Assembly (NCBI GenBank): GCA_035560815.1
Contig: DATMYR010000040.1
Coordinates: forward strand, 1 to 64,000
Length of the DNA: 64,000 bases
Reading direction: 5' to 3'
Source: UBA5314 sp035560815
GTDB taxonomy: Bacteria; Bacillota; Syntrophomonadia; Syntrophomonadales; Syntrophomonadaceae
Positions 44,347-54,556 of the stretch are shown here, piece after piece. The translations under genes were made by a program, and so were the position numbers. Below the pieces are notes generated by a model. The model was not told the origin of the DNA. It searched no databases and saw nothing but the letters and a program-made list of their open reading frames with translations. Position 1 is the stretch's first letter, and every line of letters begins with the position of its first letter.

Positions 44347-47037
44347 TTACCCGGCACTGCTGGCAGCCATGATTTTTCGCAGGTCGTCTGTCGCTTCCTC
44401 AAAACGATAGGATGATATTTTCTTCTTTAATTCCGTGAACGATTGGTCGCCTATGCCATTTCTCAAAGAAAGTTGATGGGCAGTGAAATAGCTTTTGGCC
44501 TGAGCATCAAATTTCATCAATAGATCAAGCAGCCTGGCCAGGCAGTCCTGAATGCTCTCATTTTCCGGCCCTTGAGCTCTTTTGCTTTCCTGATCAAATG
44601 AAGATATAAATCGAGCGGAATCATTACAGGTTTCCAGTAGAGCCATATCAAAGTCCTGGAAGAGAGAATCCACCGCCGCAACATCCTGATCGAGTACGGC
44701 TTTTTCCAGTTTCCGAGCTGCATCCTGCAGCCACACAGCCCCGATATTTCCGGCGATACCTTTGATAGTATGGGTCATCCTTCGGGTTTCCGGGTAATTA
44801 TCGCTAACAATATATTCTTGAATTCTCTGACCGTCCTGGCTGTGATTGTAGATAAACTGTTCCAGAATATCTTTGTATCGTTCCCGTTTACCGCCTATCC
44901 TTTTTATGCCGCAAGCAAAGTCGACAGCACCCTGGCTGTTCAATGATTCTTCAATTCCTACATGATCAGGGACAGCATCCTTGATTTCTATGAACCCCTT
45001 CAAAACCTCTACCAGTTTCAGCGGATCCAATGGTTTGGTAAGAAAACCATTCATACCCGAAGCTCTTGCTCGCTCTGCCACACCCTCGACTGCATCGGCC
45101 GACAATGCGATGATGGGCAAGGTATGGGTTCCCGGCATTGATCTTATCCGGCGGGTGGTTTCATAGCCATCCATCACCGGCATGCGAATATCCATCAGAA
45201 TAGCATCGTAGCTGTTATGTTCCACCATATCCACTGCTGCAAAACCGCTGTCAGCTGTATCTGTATCAAACCCCAAACTCTCAAGAATCTCACTGGCCAT
45301 CTGAAGATTAATCAAGTTGTCTTCGATAATAAGTATTCTTAAACCTTTGAAAATCTCACTTAAGCTATGGCATTGGCCTTCATCCCAGCTGGCCGAAGGG
45401 GCATTTTCCGCCATGATAAACTTAGCCTGAAAAATAAAGGTGGATCCCTTTCCCACTTCACTTTCCACCAGCAGCTCTCCCTCCATGAGTTCCACGATCT
45501 TCTTGCATATAGCCAAACCCAGGCCGGTTCCCCCGTACTTCCTGGAGGTTGAGGCATTTTCCTGGGTAAATACATCAAAGATTGAGCTCCGGCTGTTTTC
45601 GGCGATACCAATTCCGGTATCCACTACGCTGAAGCGCAGCGCGGTTTGCTTCTCCACTTTTTCCAGCAGTTCCACCCGGATCTTAACGCCTCCTTCATGG
45701 GTAAATTTAATGGCATTGGATAAAAGGTTGAGGATTACCTGTTTGAGCCGGGTGATGTCACCGCGTATATAGCGGGGTACATCCCCCTGAATATCACAGG
45801 TAAGCTCCAGATGCTTTCTCTGGGCTTCAATGCTTACCATCCCGTAAACATCATCTAACAAGCTGGTGAGATCGAATTCGATATTTTCCAGGGTCATTTT
45901 TCCTGCTTCAATCTTGGAAAAATCAAGTATTTCATTAATAATATTCAAGAGGTTCTTAGCGGCCAGGCCGATTTTATCGGCATATTTCTGCTGCTTCAAG
46001 GGCAGCTCTGTATTTACCAGGAGGTACTGGTAGCCGATGATTGTGTTTAAAGGGGTCCTTATTTCGTGGCTCATATTGGCCAGAAACTCGCTCTTGGCAT
46101 TGTTGGCCAGCTCTGCTTCTTCCTTGGCCGCTTTCATGGTGACTTCCGCCTGTCGCCGTTTCACCAGCTCTTCCTGAAAGGAGCTGTACAATTCATTAAA
46201 GGTGGTGGCCAGCATTCTCAGTTCCTGGGTCCCCTCCGGCTTCAAGCTAAAGCTTTCATTGCTGAAAGAAAATACATGCAGCCGTTCGGTGTAATTGTTG
46301 ATGGGATAAGTGACCTGTTTAAAAAGCAATCGTATTAACACGGCAATGGCGCACATAATGATAATGGCCAGGATCATCTGCACGACAGCGGCTCGGGTAG
46401 TGGCCTGGCGTGCAGCGGCTAGATCAGCTTCCAAACGGGCGTTCATGATGGTCTGAAATCGGGCGATAGGATTCATGATGTTCATTTTATCTGCATCATA
46501 TTTGGCATCAAACATGATCTCCCGTGCTTTGTCTAATTCTTGTGAACGATTTAGTTTTTGATCCGCTTCGCTCAGGTGGTAGGAAGCCACTTCACCGACC
46601 ATATCCATTTCCGGAACACCCTGTGCCTCCATTACTAAACGCATGGAGTGCCGCTCGGTGCTAACCAGCGCATCCGAATATCTTTTGGCCTCAGCCAGCA
46701 GGGCCAGCTCTTCCTCCGGTGAATCAAGTTCAGGGAGCCGCGATATAACGTTGTCTCTCGTTTTGGTTGTGTTGATTTCCTGCCAGTATTTCTGCAGATG
46801 AATAGTATCCTGAGTTACCGCGTATTTCCGGGCTTCATCGGTAAGATAATCGGAGGCATCGGCCAAATTAATCCCCAGCTGTTTGAATTCGGTTCTCCTT
46901 TGCTCGGCGGTCCGCTCGGATTTTATACTGGCGTTCATATAAAAAATACTGGCTGCTAGCAGTATGGCTATGAAAAAAAATATCCCCAGTATGATCGTAC
47001 TAATGGTAGACTGCTTAATGATCATTTTTGATTTCAT
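44347..47037 (-). CDS. Hybrid sensor histidine kinase (HisKA-HATPase-REC-HPt)
   Basis: 896 residues. First membrane helix about 10-33, an extracytoplasmic helical sensor (about 34-215), second helix about 216-238, HAMP-like linker and coiled coil, HisKA with FLANMSHEIRTPLNTIIG, HATPase (NLLSNAIKFTHEGG, GTGLGLAICKKIVE), a receiver (AILMDIRMPVMDG) and a C-terminal HPt with THTIKGIAGNIGA. The complete phosphorelay in one chain would pass phosphate to the AraC-type regulator next door. ATG 47037 follows AAGGAA. The signal is unknown; location suggests nitrogen or urea status. Confidence 0.93.
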   Translation of the reverse strand: MKSKMIIKQSTISTIILGIFFFIAILLAASIFYMNASIKSERTAEQRRTEFKQLGINLADASDYLTDEARKYAVTQDTIHLQKYWQEINTTKTRDNVISRLPELDSPEEELALLAEAKRYSDALVSTERHSMRLVMEAQGVPEMDMVGEVASYHLSEADQKLNRSQELDKAREIMFDAKYDADKMNIMNPIARFQTIMNARLEADLAAARQATTRAAVVQMILAIIIMCAIAVLIRLLFKQVTYPINNYTERLHVFSFSNESFSLKPEGTQELRMLATTFNELYSSFQEELVKRRQAEVTMKAAKEEAELANNAKSEFLANMSHEIRTPLNTIIGYQYLLVNTELPLKQQKYADKIGLAAKNLLNIINEILDFSKIEAGKMTLENIEFDLTSLLDDVYGMVSIEAQRKHLELTCDIQGDVPRYIRGDITRLKQVILNLLSNAIKFTHEGGVKIRVELLEKVEKQTALRFSVVDTGIGIAENSRSSIFDVFTQENASTSRKYGGTGLGLAICKKIVELMEGELLVESEVGKGSTFIFQAKFIMAENAPSASWDEGQCHSLSEIFKGLRILIIEDNLINLQMASEILESLGFDTDTADSGFAAVDMVEHNSYDAILMDIRMPVMDGYETTRRIRSMPGTHTLPIIALSADAVEGVAERARASGMNGFLTKPLDPLKLVEVLKGFIEIKDAVPDHVGIEESLNSQGAVDFACGIKRIGGKRERYKDILEQFIYNHSQDGQRIQEYIVSDNYPETRRMTHTIKGIAGNIGAVWLQDAARKLEKAVLDQDVAAVDSLFQDFDMALLETCNDSARFISSFDQESKRAQGPENESIQDCLARLLDLLMKFDAQAKSYFTAHQLSLRNGIGDQSFTELKKKISSYRFEEATDDLRKIMAASSAG

Positions 47038-47207
47038 AAAGTATTCCTTCTGTTGGTTATCCTCAGGTGGAGAATAACTTGGTAAAATAAATATGGCACA
47101 GAAACCTGCTTGAATTATCTTCAAACTTGGCTCCTATGCCACGCACATGACTAAGGCGTATTTTTTGTAATCATTATACATCACTTGCATCCAGATTGAG
47201 GTAGGTA

Positions 47208-48308
47208 ATGGAAAGTATACAAATGAACAACCAGGCGGAAATATTGCTAATCGATGATACCCCCGAGCACATAGAAGCAGCTGTTTCGGTATTTAGTGAG
47301 AACAATTTCCGGGTTAGAATTGCGACCAAAGGGAGCACTGCTTTAAAATTATTAAAACAGCATCTTCCCGACATCATTTTGCTGGACATATATATGCCGG
47401 AAATGGATGGCTTCGAAATCTGCCAGGTGATTAAAAGTAATCCTGATTTCAGCAGTATACCTATCATATTCTTGACTTCCAGCAACGATGAAGAGAGTAT
47501 CAAGCGGGGCTTTGAACTGGGAGCCCAGGATTATGTAATCAAACCTTTCAACATATCTGAACTATTGGCTCGGGTGAATACCCACATTAAATTAAAACGC
47601 CAGGCGCAATCGCTTACTGAAGCAAATCGCGAACTGGATAGTTTTTGCTATTCCATTTCCCATGATTTAAAAGCCCCTTTATTGTCACTCAAAAAACTCA
47701 CAGAATATCTGGCCCAAGACTACGGGGATAGACTGGATGGTGACGGGCATGATTTGCTTGTTCATATCCAGGATAAATCGAAAGAGGTACTGGCCATCAT
47801 CGATCATTTACTGGAGTTCTCGAAAATGTGTGAAATGCAGCTGCACAGTGAAAACATACAACTGGAGAAGTTGTTCCATGATGTTCACCAGGAACTAATA
47901 AAACTTCAACCCCAGCGACAGGTGGAATTCCACCTTGACCATCTCCCTGAAATATATGGGGACCCGCTGATGATAAAACTTCTGGTTTTCAATATTCTTT
48001 CTAATGCTATGAAGTATACAAGAAATGAGGCTATAGCCGTCATTAAAGTTGCTTCCTTCGATACCGAAGATGAATTTATCATCGCAGTAAAAGACAATGG
48101 TGCCGGCTTTGACATGCGTTATTCGGACAGACTTTTCAAAGTATTTCAAAGGCTGCACTCCCAGCAGGAGTTTGAAGGGTCCGGTGTGGGTTTGGCCATT
48201 TGCCAGAGAATACTAAAAAGACATCAGGGCAAAGCCTGGATGACAGGCGAGGTGGATAAAGGGGCAGCCTTCTACTTTAGCTTCCCCAAGAATGTCAACA
48301 TCACATAG
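47208..48308 (+). CDS. Receiver-histidine kinase protein
   Basis: 366 residues. N-terminal receiver (about 8-125; ILLIDDTPEHIEAA, IILLDIYMPEMDG, YVIKPF), short coiled coil, HisKA with CYSISHDLKAPLLSL and HATPase (NILSNAMKYTRNE, VKDNGAGFDM, EGSGVGLAICQRIL). The N-terminal receiver before a bacteriophytochrome-like kinase core is common in soluble relay kinases. GAGG precedes the ATG. It is divergent from the hybrid kinase across a 170-base gap, which may be shared promoter space. Confidence 0.92.
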   Translation: MESIQMNNQAEILLIDDTPEHIEAAVSVFSENNFRVRIATKGSTALKLLKQHLPDIILLDIYMPEMDGFEICQVIKSNPDFSSIPIIFLTSSNDEESIKRGFELGAQDYVIKPFNISELLARVNTHIKLKRQAQSLTEANRELDSFCYSISHDLKAPLLSLKKLTEYLAQDYGDRLDGDGHDLLVHIQDKSKEVLAIIDHLLEFSKMCEMQLHSENIQLEKLFHDVHQELIKLQPQRQVEFHLDHLPEIYGDPLMIKLLVFNILSNAMKYTRNEAIAVIKVASFDTEDEFIIAVKDNGAGFDMRYSDRLFKVFQRLHSQQEFEGSGVGLAICQRILKRHQGKAWMTGEVDKGAAFYFSFPKNVNIT

Positions 48309-48335
48309 ACCGCTAAACCGTGCCCATCAACCGGG

Positions 48336-49538
48336 TTACCATTCTCCTTGCACTTCGCCGTACCGGTGGTCGGCATTGAAGTCGGGTTTATCAAAGTAGT
48401 TGCCATTGCTGCCAAAGGTGGTGTCAACATTGATCCAGCGCCCTTCTTCAGGAATATATACCTGGTTCCAGGCATGGTCACCCCAGGCTATACCGCTGTA
48501 ACCCAACCCGGTTAGCATACGAACCTTGAGTCCCACCGCCCGGCACATGGAAATATAAAGGCTGGAATAGTCGAAGCATATGCCTTTGCGGGTATTGAAG
48601 GCCACAATGGAGCCTGAGGATATTCCCTGTGGGTTGCTGCTGATGCGGGCTGCCTTATCATAATCGTATTCGATGTTTTTCGATACCCAGCGATAGAGCA
48701 GATTGGCTTTCTTTTTACTGTCTTGTTCACTGCCAACGATAGAGCGGGCGGTTGCATCGATTTCGGGGGTGGACTGAATGGCTTGATCCAGTGTCACCCC
48801 GTTGAAATATTCTATGATGCGAATGTGGCCCTTTTTTAATTGGTCTAGGCCTGAAAGTCCACCGGGTTCTCCAGGCTGGGGAATGGTTCTTTCCGCGATG
48901 CGGCCAAAAGAGTCATTGACCAGAACAGGTATCTTTTTGGCGATGTTGGAATTCAGAGCCGGATACAGGGCGTCTTTGTACAACACCTGGTAAATTTCCG
49001 AATCACTCATGAGCCGGGACAAACCCGGGGAAGGGAAATAATAAACATAGAAATTCAACAAGAGGCCGGCAATGAAAACCAGAAACACGGCTCTGGGCAG
49101 CTGCCATAAGGCCCCCAGGAAGGGTTGTAAGAGTCTGTTATCAGTATCCAATAGAGAGGATAGGCTTCGGGCCAGGGGAGCAATAAAAGCCCGGTTGAAC
49201 CAGGCGGTGGCCAGCCTTAGGATGCTCACCAGGAGCATAAGCAATAGCGGTACGATAATAAGGTAGATAATAATATCCTGCCCATAAAGAAACGTGCGGA
49301 CATTTTCGGGAATGAGCATATAAAGCTGTTGATAAATACCCTCATTATGATCGAAGAATAATCTTCTGGTCAGGTAGACGGCCAGAAACAGGCTCAACAG
49401 AAAAGCCAGGCTGTCCAGCAGAGACCATAGGGAATACTGGATCCGTTCTCGGGAAAAATGTTGAAAAGCTCCCATCAACACTGGTGCTGCCAGAACACAC
49501 AGCAATGCCACGGTAAGAACGTTTACTTCTTGCATCAT
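48336..49538 (-). CDS. Membrane protein with transglutaminase-like domain
   Basis: About 400 residues. Four to five membrane helices occupy the first 190 residues, then a transglutaminase-core domain with the catalytic triad visible: Cys in TRKGICFDYSSLY, His in GDHAWNQVYIP and Asp in RWINVDTTFGS. Such proteins are usually cysteine proteases or peptide-processing enzymes facing outside. Start codons GTG 49544, ATG 49538 and ATG 49535 are all close to AAAGGTGGG; I use 49538. Target unknown. It is convergent with the receiver-kinase gene. Confidence 0.87.
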   Translation of the reverse strand: MMQEVNVLTVALLCVLAAPVLMGAFQHFSRERIQYSLWSLLDSLAFLLSLFLAVYLTRRLFFDHNEGIYQQLYMLIPENVRTFLYGQDIIIYLIIVPLLLMLLVSILRLATAWFNRAFIAPLARSLSSLLDTDNRLLQPFLGALWQLPRAVFLVFIAGLLLNFYVYYFPSPGLSRLMSDSEIYQVLYKDALYPALNSNIAKKIPVLVNDSFGRIAERTIPQPGEPGGLSGLDQLKKGHIRIIEYFNGVTLDQAIQSTPEIDATARSIVGSEQDSKKKANLLYRWVSKNIEYDYDKAARISSNPQGISSGSIVAFNTRKGICFDYSSLYISMCRAVGLKVRMLTGLGYSGIAWGDHAWNQVYIPEEGRWINVDTTFGSNGNYFDKPDFNADHRYGEVQGEW

Positions 49539-49796
49539 GCCCACCTTTATAGAAAGCGATTATTTCTTCCTATTATAGCGATTCCGCATCAGGTTGGCCC
49601 GGCCCTTTTCCTGCCAGGGAATCATTTTTGAAGCTTTTCTTATTACTACTGGTGGAGTGACCATGCAACATGGTATTGTGAGTGTAAGAACCTGATCGAA
49701 TTGAGTAGTTGCTTATAAGCGGTCACCTCTATCCGGGAAAAGCAAAGAGATGTTCTTTGCCGCCTTTATGGAATGAAGAAAGAGGGGGATAATCGT

Positions 49797-50081
49797 ATGC
49801 CGGACAGTGCAACTGCCTTCAAGGTTTTGCTGCTCTACCTGGTGATTATTAATGCTGTAACCTATTTTCTCTTCGCCTGGGATAAAAGGCTTGCTCGTCG
49901 AGGGGGCACCCGGATTCGGGAACGGGATTTCCTTTTCCTGTCCATCCTGGGCGGTTCCCCTGGGGGTCTCCTTGGTATGTACCTTCTCCACCATAAAACC
50001 CGTCATTTTAAATTTAAATTTGGACTTCCCGTTATTTTTGCTATTCAAATGGTTTTACTTCTTTTCCTGGCGGTTCGTTAA
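49797..50081 (+). CDS. DUF1294 family membrane protein
   Basis: 94 residues, two to three membrane helices. FAWDKRLARRGGTRIRERDF, GGSPGGLLGMYLLHHKTRH and FKFGLP match the DUF1294 pattern. Function unknown in the family; some members are fused to cold-shock domains. ATG 49797 follows GAGGGGG by eight bases; an in-frame ATG at 49773 lacks a good site. Confidence 0.88.
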   Translation: MPDSATAFKVLLLYLVIINAVTYFLFAWDKRLARRGGTRIRERDFLFLSILGGSPGGLLGMYLLHHKTRHFKFKFGLPVIFAIQMVLLLFLAVR

Positions 50082-50198
50082 GGGATTATATTATCCTTTT
50101 ATTTCAGCTTATCTTTGGCCCCAAAATCCACCAGGGATTTAGAGTTTTATATTCCTGTCCTCAGGAGCAAGCTATATAAAATTCTAGACTTTGGGGTG

Positions 50199-51764
50199 AT
50201 GAAATTGAAAGGCAAAATCAATGAATTTTCCGATGTTCCCAGCCCCTATTGGATTGCTTCCACTCCCGAGACCAATTATCCGGTTCTGGATAAAGACATT
50301 GAGGTGGATGTAGCTATTGCCGGTGGCGGTATTGCGGGAATCACCTCGGCCTACCTGTTGTCCAAGGAAGGAATGAAAGTAGCGGTCCTGGAGGCGGATC
50401 GCATTCTGCAGGGAACAACCGGTCACACTACTGCGAAGATCACTTCACAGCATTCCCTTATATATGCCCGTTTGCTCAAGGAGATGGGGGAGGAGCTGTC
50501 CCGTCAGTATGCCGAAGCCAATGAAGCCGCCATTCACATGATCTCCAAGATTGTTGATGAGCACGATATTGACTGCAATTTTGTCTGGCGTCCAGCCTAT
50601 CTTTATACCCAGTCCGATGACTATGTGAAACAGATCGAGGAGGAAGCTCAAGCAGGTGAACGTTTGGGCATCATGGCATCCATCCTCAACAAAATATCTC
50701 TGCCGTTTCCTGTAAAAACCATCTTGCGCTTTGATCATCAAGCTCAGTTCCATCCTTTAAAGTATTTGCAGGCTCTGGCTCTGGAGATCACACGCCGCGG
50801 CAGTTATATTTTTGAGCAGACCCAGGCTGTCGATATCGAAGAGAATCAAGGCTGTTCGGTTATTACCAGCAATGGTAAAAAGGTAAAGGCCGATAAGGTG
50901 ATTATCGCCACGCACTATCCTTTTTACGATGGTGGTGGGTTCTATTTTTCTCGTGTCTATGCTGAAAAGTCGTATATTATCGGAGTTACTATCGATGGAA
51001 CGTTCCCCAAAGGTATGTTCATATCCGCTGAAAATCCCACCCGCTCCTTGCGTTCCCAGAGTATGGATGATGGAGAGTTGATTCTGGTTGCAGGAGAACA
51101 TCATAAAACCGGCCAATCTAAAAATACCAATCTCCATTATCATAACCTGATTGACTTTGCTCATGAGACTTTCCGCGTGCAGGATATACGTTACCGCTGG
51201 TCTACGCAGGACTATATGACTCTGGACGGAGTTCCTTACGTAGGACATCTCACTACCCAAAGCCCCAACATATATGTTGCAACCGGTTTCGGTAAATGGG
51301 GAATGACAAACAGTACGGCGGCATCCATGATTCTGTCCGATTTAATCCGAAAAGGAGACAGCCCCTGGGCTGAGGTGTACAAACCTTCCCGCTCAACCTC
51401 CGCAACATCGATTAAGAACTTCATTGTACAAAATGCCAATGTTGCCAAAACTTATATCGCTGGTAAACTGGAACCAGCCTTGAATGACGTGGAAATACCC
51501 GTTGGAGAGGCCCGGGTCATCGACGTGGATGGTCAGAAAATGGGCGCCTATAAGGATGAGGCGGAAAAGCTGCATATTGTGGATATCACCTGCCCTCACG
51601 TGGGGTGCGAGTTGGAATGGAATCATGCCGAGTTATCCTGGGACTGTCCCTGCCATGGCTCTCGCTTTACCTTTGAAGGGGATATTATCGAAGGACCGGC
51701 GCAATACTGCCTGAGTCATATTGAAGAGGGCCCCAACCCTATTGAGCCCAATGTTTTTCCTTGA
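50199..51764 (+). CDS. FAD-dependent oxidoreductase with C-terminal Rieske domain
   Basis: 521 residues. DAO-type flavoprotein with the dinucleotide motif VAIAGGGIAGITSAYLLSKE near the start, RILQGTTGHTTAKITSQHS, and GVPYVGHL plus VATGFGKWGMTNS toward the end of the FAD domain. The last 90 residues are a Rieske [2Fe-2S] module with CPHVGC and CPCHGS. This is the YhfW-like fusion known in Bacilli and Clostridia, substrate unknown. ATG 50199 with a G-rich site; GTG 50196 also possible, and the frame is open to 50115. Confidence 0.9.
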   Translation: MKLKGKINEFSDVPSPYWIASTPETNYPVLDKDIEVDVAIAGGGIAGITSAYLLSKEGMKVAVLEADRILQGTTGHTTAKITSQHSLIYARLLKEMGEELSRQYAEANEAAIHMISKIVDEHDIDCNFVWRPAYLYTQSDDYVKQIEEEAQAGERLGIMASILNKISLPFPVKTILRFDHQAQFHPLKYLQALALEITRRGSYIFEQTQAVDIEENQGCSVITSNGKKVKADKVIIATHYPFYDGGGFYFSRVYAEKSYIIGVTIDGTFPKGMFISAENPTRSLRSQSMDDGELILVAGEHHKTGQSKNTNLHYHNLIDFAHETFRVQDIRYRWSTQDYMTLDGVPYVGHLTTQSPNIYVATGFGKWGMTNSTAASMILSDLIRKGDSPWAEVYKPSRSTSATSIKNFIVQNANVAKTYIAGKLEPALNDVEIPVGEARVIDVDGQKMGAYKDEAEKLHIVDITCPHVGCELEWNHAELSWDCPCHGSRFTFEGDIIEGPAQYCLSHIEEGPNPIEPNVFP

Positions 51765-52064
51765 TTTGCTGTCGGCACAGGGCCAAATAGGATCACAATG
51801 CCTATTGTCTGCCTAAATGGCCCATAGCCGTTTCATTTCATCCCTATCTTTACCAATCTTTAAGATCACTTCATAATTAACCACCATCTTTAATTGAGCC
51901 AGGTTAGAATTCAACAGCAGTGTCGGGCAGGACGATTGAAATTGGCCCAGGGATTAGAATAGGATATAATTACCTGGGAAAAGCAATGGCTTTTGAATAC
52001 CTGGGACAAGTCTAGGGTGATTTTTTCAAACCACAGCACCATGAAAATGGGGAAGGGATTACAT

Positions 52065-53192
52065 ATGGAACGTTTTGCGGTAATCTACAGGTTGAGCGGA
52101 TCAGCGCAGGAGGTTTACGACAAAGCCCAGGACATCTGCCTGGAGCAGACCGTGGAGTTTCCGGGAGAATTGCTTCCCCCTGGATTGATTCAGGATCATG
52201 TTGTTGGCAGAATCGAGGGCTTGGTCCCTGTTGGCCCCAGCGCTTATCATGCCACCATCAGTTTTGACCTGGATACGACTGCCAATGAATTGACCCAGCT
52301 CTTAAACGTAGTCTTTGGCAACATCAGCATAAAACCAGGCTACCGTCTGGAAGAACTGCGCTTGCCGGACTCCTGCCTGGGTAGATTTCGGGGGCCCCGT
52401 TTTGGTAGAAAAGGACTTCGGGAGTGGGTTCAGGTTGAACAACGCCCGCTGCTCTTTACAGCCCTGAAACCCATGGGGCTCTCCGCCCGGGAATTAGCCG
52501 ACCTTGCCTACCGACTGGCTCTGGGTGGAATTGATATTATCAAGGATGATCATGGTCTGACAGATCAAGTTTATGCTCCTTTCCACGAACGGGTGCCTTT
52601 GTGCGCTGAAGCGGTGGAAAGGGCCAATCAAGAAACCGGACAAAGAAGCATTTATATGGCCAATGTTACTGCACCTTATGGACAGGTCTTGGAACGGGCC
52701 AGGTTTGCCCGGAAAAACGGAGCCCGAGGCCTCTTGGTGGCTCCCGGACTGGTGGGTTTTGACACTATGAAAACCCTGGCTGACGATGACAGAATCGGAC
52801 TGCCTATTATTGCTCATCCTGCCTGGCTGGGCAGTTACGTCCTGAGCCCTGAACAGGGTGTTTCCCATTATGCCTTATTAGGGCAGATCACCCGTTTGGC
52901 TGGGGCCGATGGCAGCATATATCCCAACTTTGGTGGGCGCTTCTCTTTTAGCCAGGAAGAATGCCAGCGGATTGTCCAGGGCACCCAGGTGGCCATGGGG
53001 CGCATAAAACCCATATTCCCGTGTCCGGGTGGAGGGATGAGCATTAGCACCATTCCCGATATGATCCGGGTGTATGGATGCGATGTCGCTTTCCTGGTGG
53101 GGGGAGGACTTTTCAAGCACGGACCGGATATCATCGAGAACTGCCGTTACTTTCGCAGTCTGGTTGATGATATGGAGTCCCATTGGGCTTAA
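52065..53192 (+). CDS. RuBisCO-like protein (form IV)
   Basis: 375 residues with the RuBisCO large-subunit barrel: FTALKPMGLS (K135), GGIDIIKDDHGL (K160, D161, D162, H163), APYGQVLERARFARKNGA, PIIAHPAWLG and FPCPGGGMS. True RuBisCO has KxDE for the carbamylated lysine and magnesium ligands and KPK at the first loop; here Glu is His and KPK is KPM, so carboxylation is not expected. Known form IV proteins are enolases or isomerases of sulfur salvage, or sugar-acid enzymes. KDDHGL is seen in the group lacking enolase residues. ATG 52065 follows GGGAAGGG; no mtn salvage genes are adjacent. Confidence 0.92.
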   Translation: MERFAVIYRLSGSAQEVYDKAQDICLEQTVEFPGELLPPGLIQDHVVGRIEGLVPVGPSAYHATISFDLDTTANELTQLLNVVFGNISIKPGYRLEELRLPDSCLGRFRGPRFGRKGLREWVQVEQRPLLFTALKPMGLSARELADLAYRLALGGIDIIKDDHGLTDQVYAPFHERVPLCAEAVERANQETGQRSIYMANVTAPYGQVLERARFARKNGARGLLVAPGLVGFDTMKTLADDDRIGLPIIAHPAWLGSYVLSPEQGVSHYALLGQITRLAGADGSIYPNFGGRFSFSQEECQRIVQGTQVAMGRIKPIFPCPGGGMSISTIPDMIRVYGCDVAFLVGGGLFKHGPDIIENCRYFRSLVDDMESHWA

Positions 53193-53346
53193 GAAATTTA
53201 CTGGTATATATTGAAATATCTTTGAAGATTCATATGTTTCATGACAGGTGTTACGTTTGGAAATAATGATTTATATAGGTTATGATTGAAGGGGAAATAA
53301 TTGGAAATGACTTATTTGCGCCCCTATTTTAGAAGGAGGTGGGATC

Positions 53347-54198
53347 ATGTTTTCGTTAATACTATGGGTTTTCCTTATTATCATCGTTTTTTCTCTTCTT
53401 GCCGCAAGCATCAAGGTCGTGTCCGAGTGGGAAAGGCTGGCTATACTGACCTTGGGGAAGTTTACCGGGATTAAGGGTCCGGGACTGATCATTATTGTCC
53501 CCATAATTCAGACAGTTGCTTCTCGTATCGACACCCGGGTGCAGACTACCCGGTTCCAGAGTGAAACGACCTTGACCAAGGACGGTGTGGCTGTTACCAT
53601 CCAGGCGGTATTATTCTGGAGAGTTGTAAATGCGCAGATGGCAACCCTAGAGGTAACCAATTACCGGATGGCTGTGGAATTAGCGGCCCAGACCTCTATG
53701 CGTGATGCCATTGGCAAGATGAACCTGGCCGCCATACTATCCAACCTGGAGGAACTAGATCTCATATTGAAAGACACCATTGCGCGTAAATCGACCCCCT
53801 GGGGGATTGAAACCATGTCCGTAGAGATCAGGGATGTTTCTATTCCGCAGGAATTACAGGAGGTCATGTCCCGGGGAGCTCAGGCTGAAAGAGAAAAACA
53901 GGCCCGGGTCACCTATGGTCAAGCGGAAGTGGAAGCAGCTGTGAAGTTTGTGGAGGCGGCAGAGATTTATGCTTCCAGCCCTAATGCGCTCAAGCTAAGA
54001 GCTATGACCATCATGTATGAAGCACTGAAAAACGAGCAAAACACTCTGCTGGTAGTGCCCAGTGACATTACCCAATCTTTGGATATTAAGGCAGTAGCAG
54101 TAGCCAAAGCAATGAGTTCACCTAACAAAGATAAGAAATCAAGCGCACCAGCAACTGACAGTCATGGTTTTGAGATCGGGTTGCCTCCGATTGGTTAG
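53347..54198 (+). CDS. Slipin/stomatin-like SPFH protein
   Basis: 283 residues. One N-terminal membrane hairpin (about 4-24) and an SPFH domain with KVVSEWERLAILTLGKFTG, GPGLIIIVPIIQTV, RIDTRVQTT and WGIETMSVEIRDVSIPQELQ, followed by an Ala/Glu-rich coiled coil. Scaffold of membrane microdomains. The usual NfeD protease partner is not adjacent. Excellent ribosome site AGAAGGAGGTG. Confidence 0.93.
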   Translation: MFSLILWVFLIIIVFSLLAASIKVVSEWERLAILTLGKFTGIKGPGLIIIVPIIQTVASRIDTRVQTTRFQSETTLTKDGVAVTIQAVLFWRVVNAQMATLEVTNYRMAVELAAQTSMRDAIGKMNLAAILSNLEELDLILKDTIARKSTPWGIETMSVEIRDVSIPQELQEVMSRGAQAEREKQARVTYGQAEVEAAVKFVEAAEIYASSPNALKLRAMTIMYEALKNEQNTLLVVPSDITQSLDIKAVAVAKAMSSPNKDKKSSAPATDSHGFEIGLPPIG

Positions 54199-54556
54199 AG
54201 ATCAGTAAAAGTCTTTCGGCTTTTTAGAACTTCATTAACCTTCTATAGTATGGAAATGTTTGTGCAGCGAGGATTCGAAAGGATCCTCGCTCATATTTTG
54301 GGGGCAATGCTTAGGCTGTCTGTCGGTTGTCGATGACGACTTGTGCAGCGTGGATCTTTCCAACATCAGGCGAATTCTCAAACAGACTGTAAACAAGGGT
54401 ATACGAGTATACATTGGGGCCGGAGGGTCGATAAATGTTAAAATACATTGGATGAAATTCGGAGGGCTATTTCTGCACAAAGGGGGTGCCGCACCGGTAT
54501 TTAAGCAACACCTATCAGGTGATAAATCCCAATTAAATTAAACCAATTATTCAAAG
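54199..54556. other. Intergenic region before the Rh-type transporter
   Basis: 358 bases. A weak hairpin (AAAAG/CTTTT, then T residues) near 54207-54228 may end the slipin transcript. A nine-pair hairpin, AGCGAGGAT...ATCCTCGCT, lies at 54266-54291. A 93-codon frame spans 54260-54541 but shows no family features or ribosome site, so I leave it out. Confidence 0.45.

Noticed and set aside
54260..54541. 93-codon frame before the Rh gene
   Set aside because: No ribosome site and no recognisable domain; it overlaps a hairpin and a competing antisense frame.
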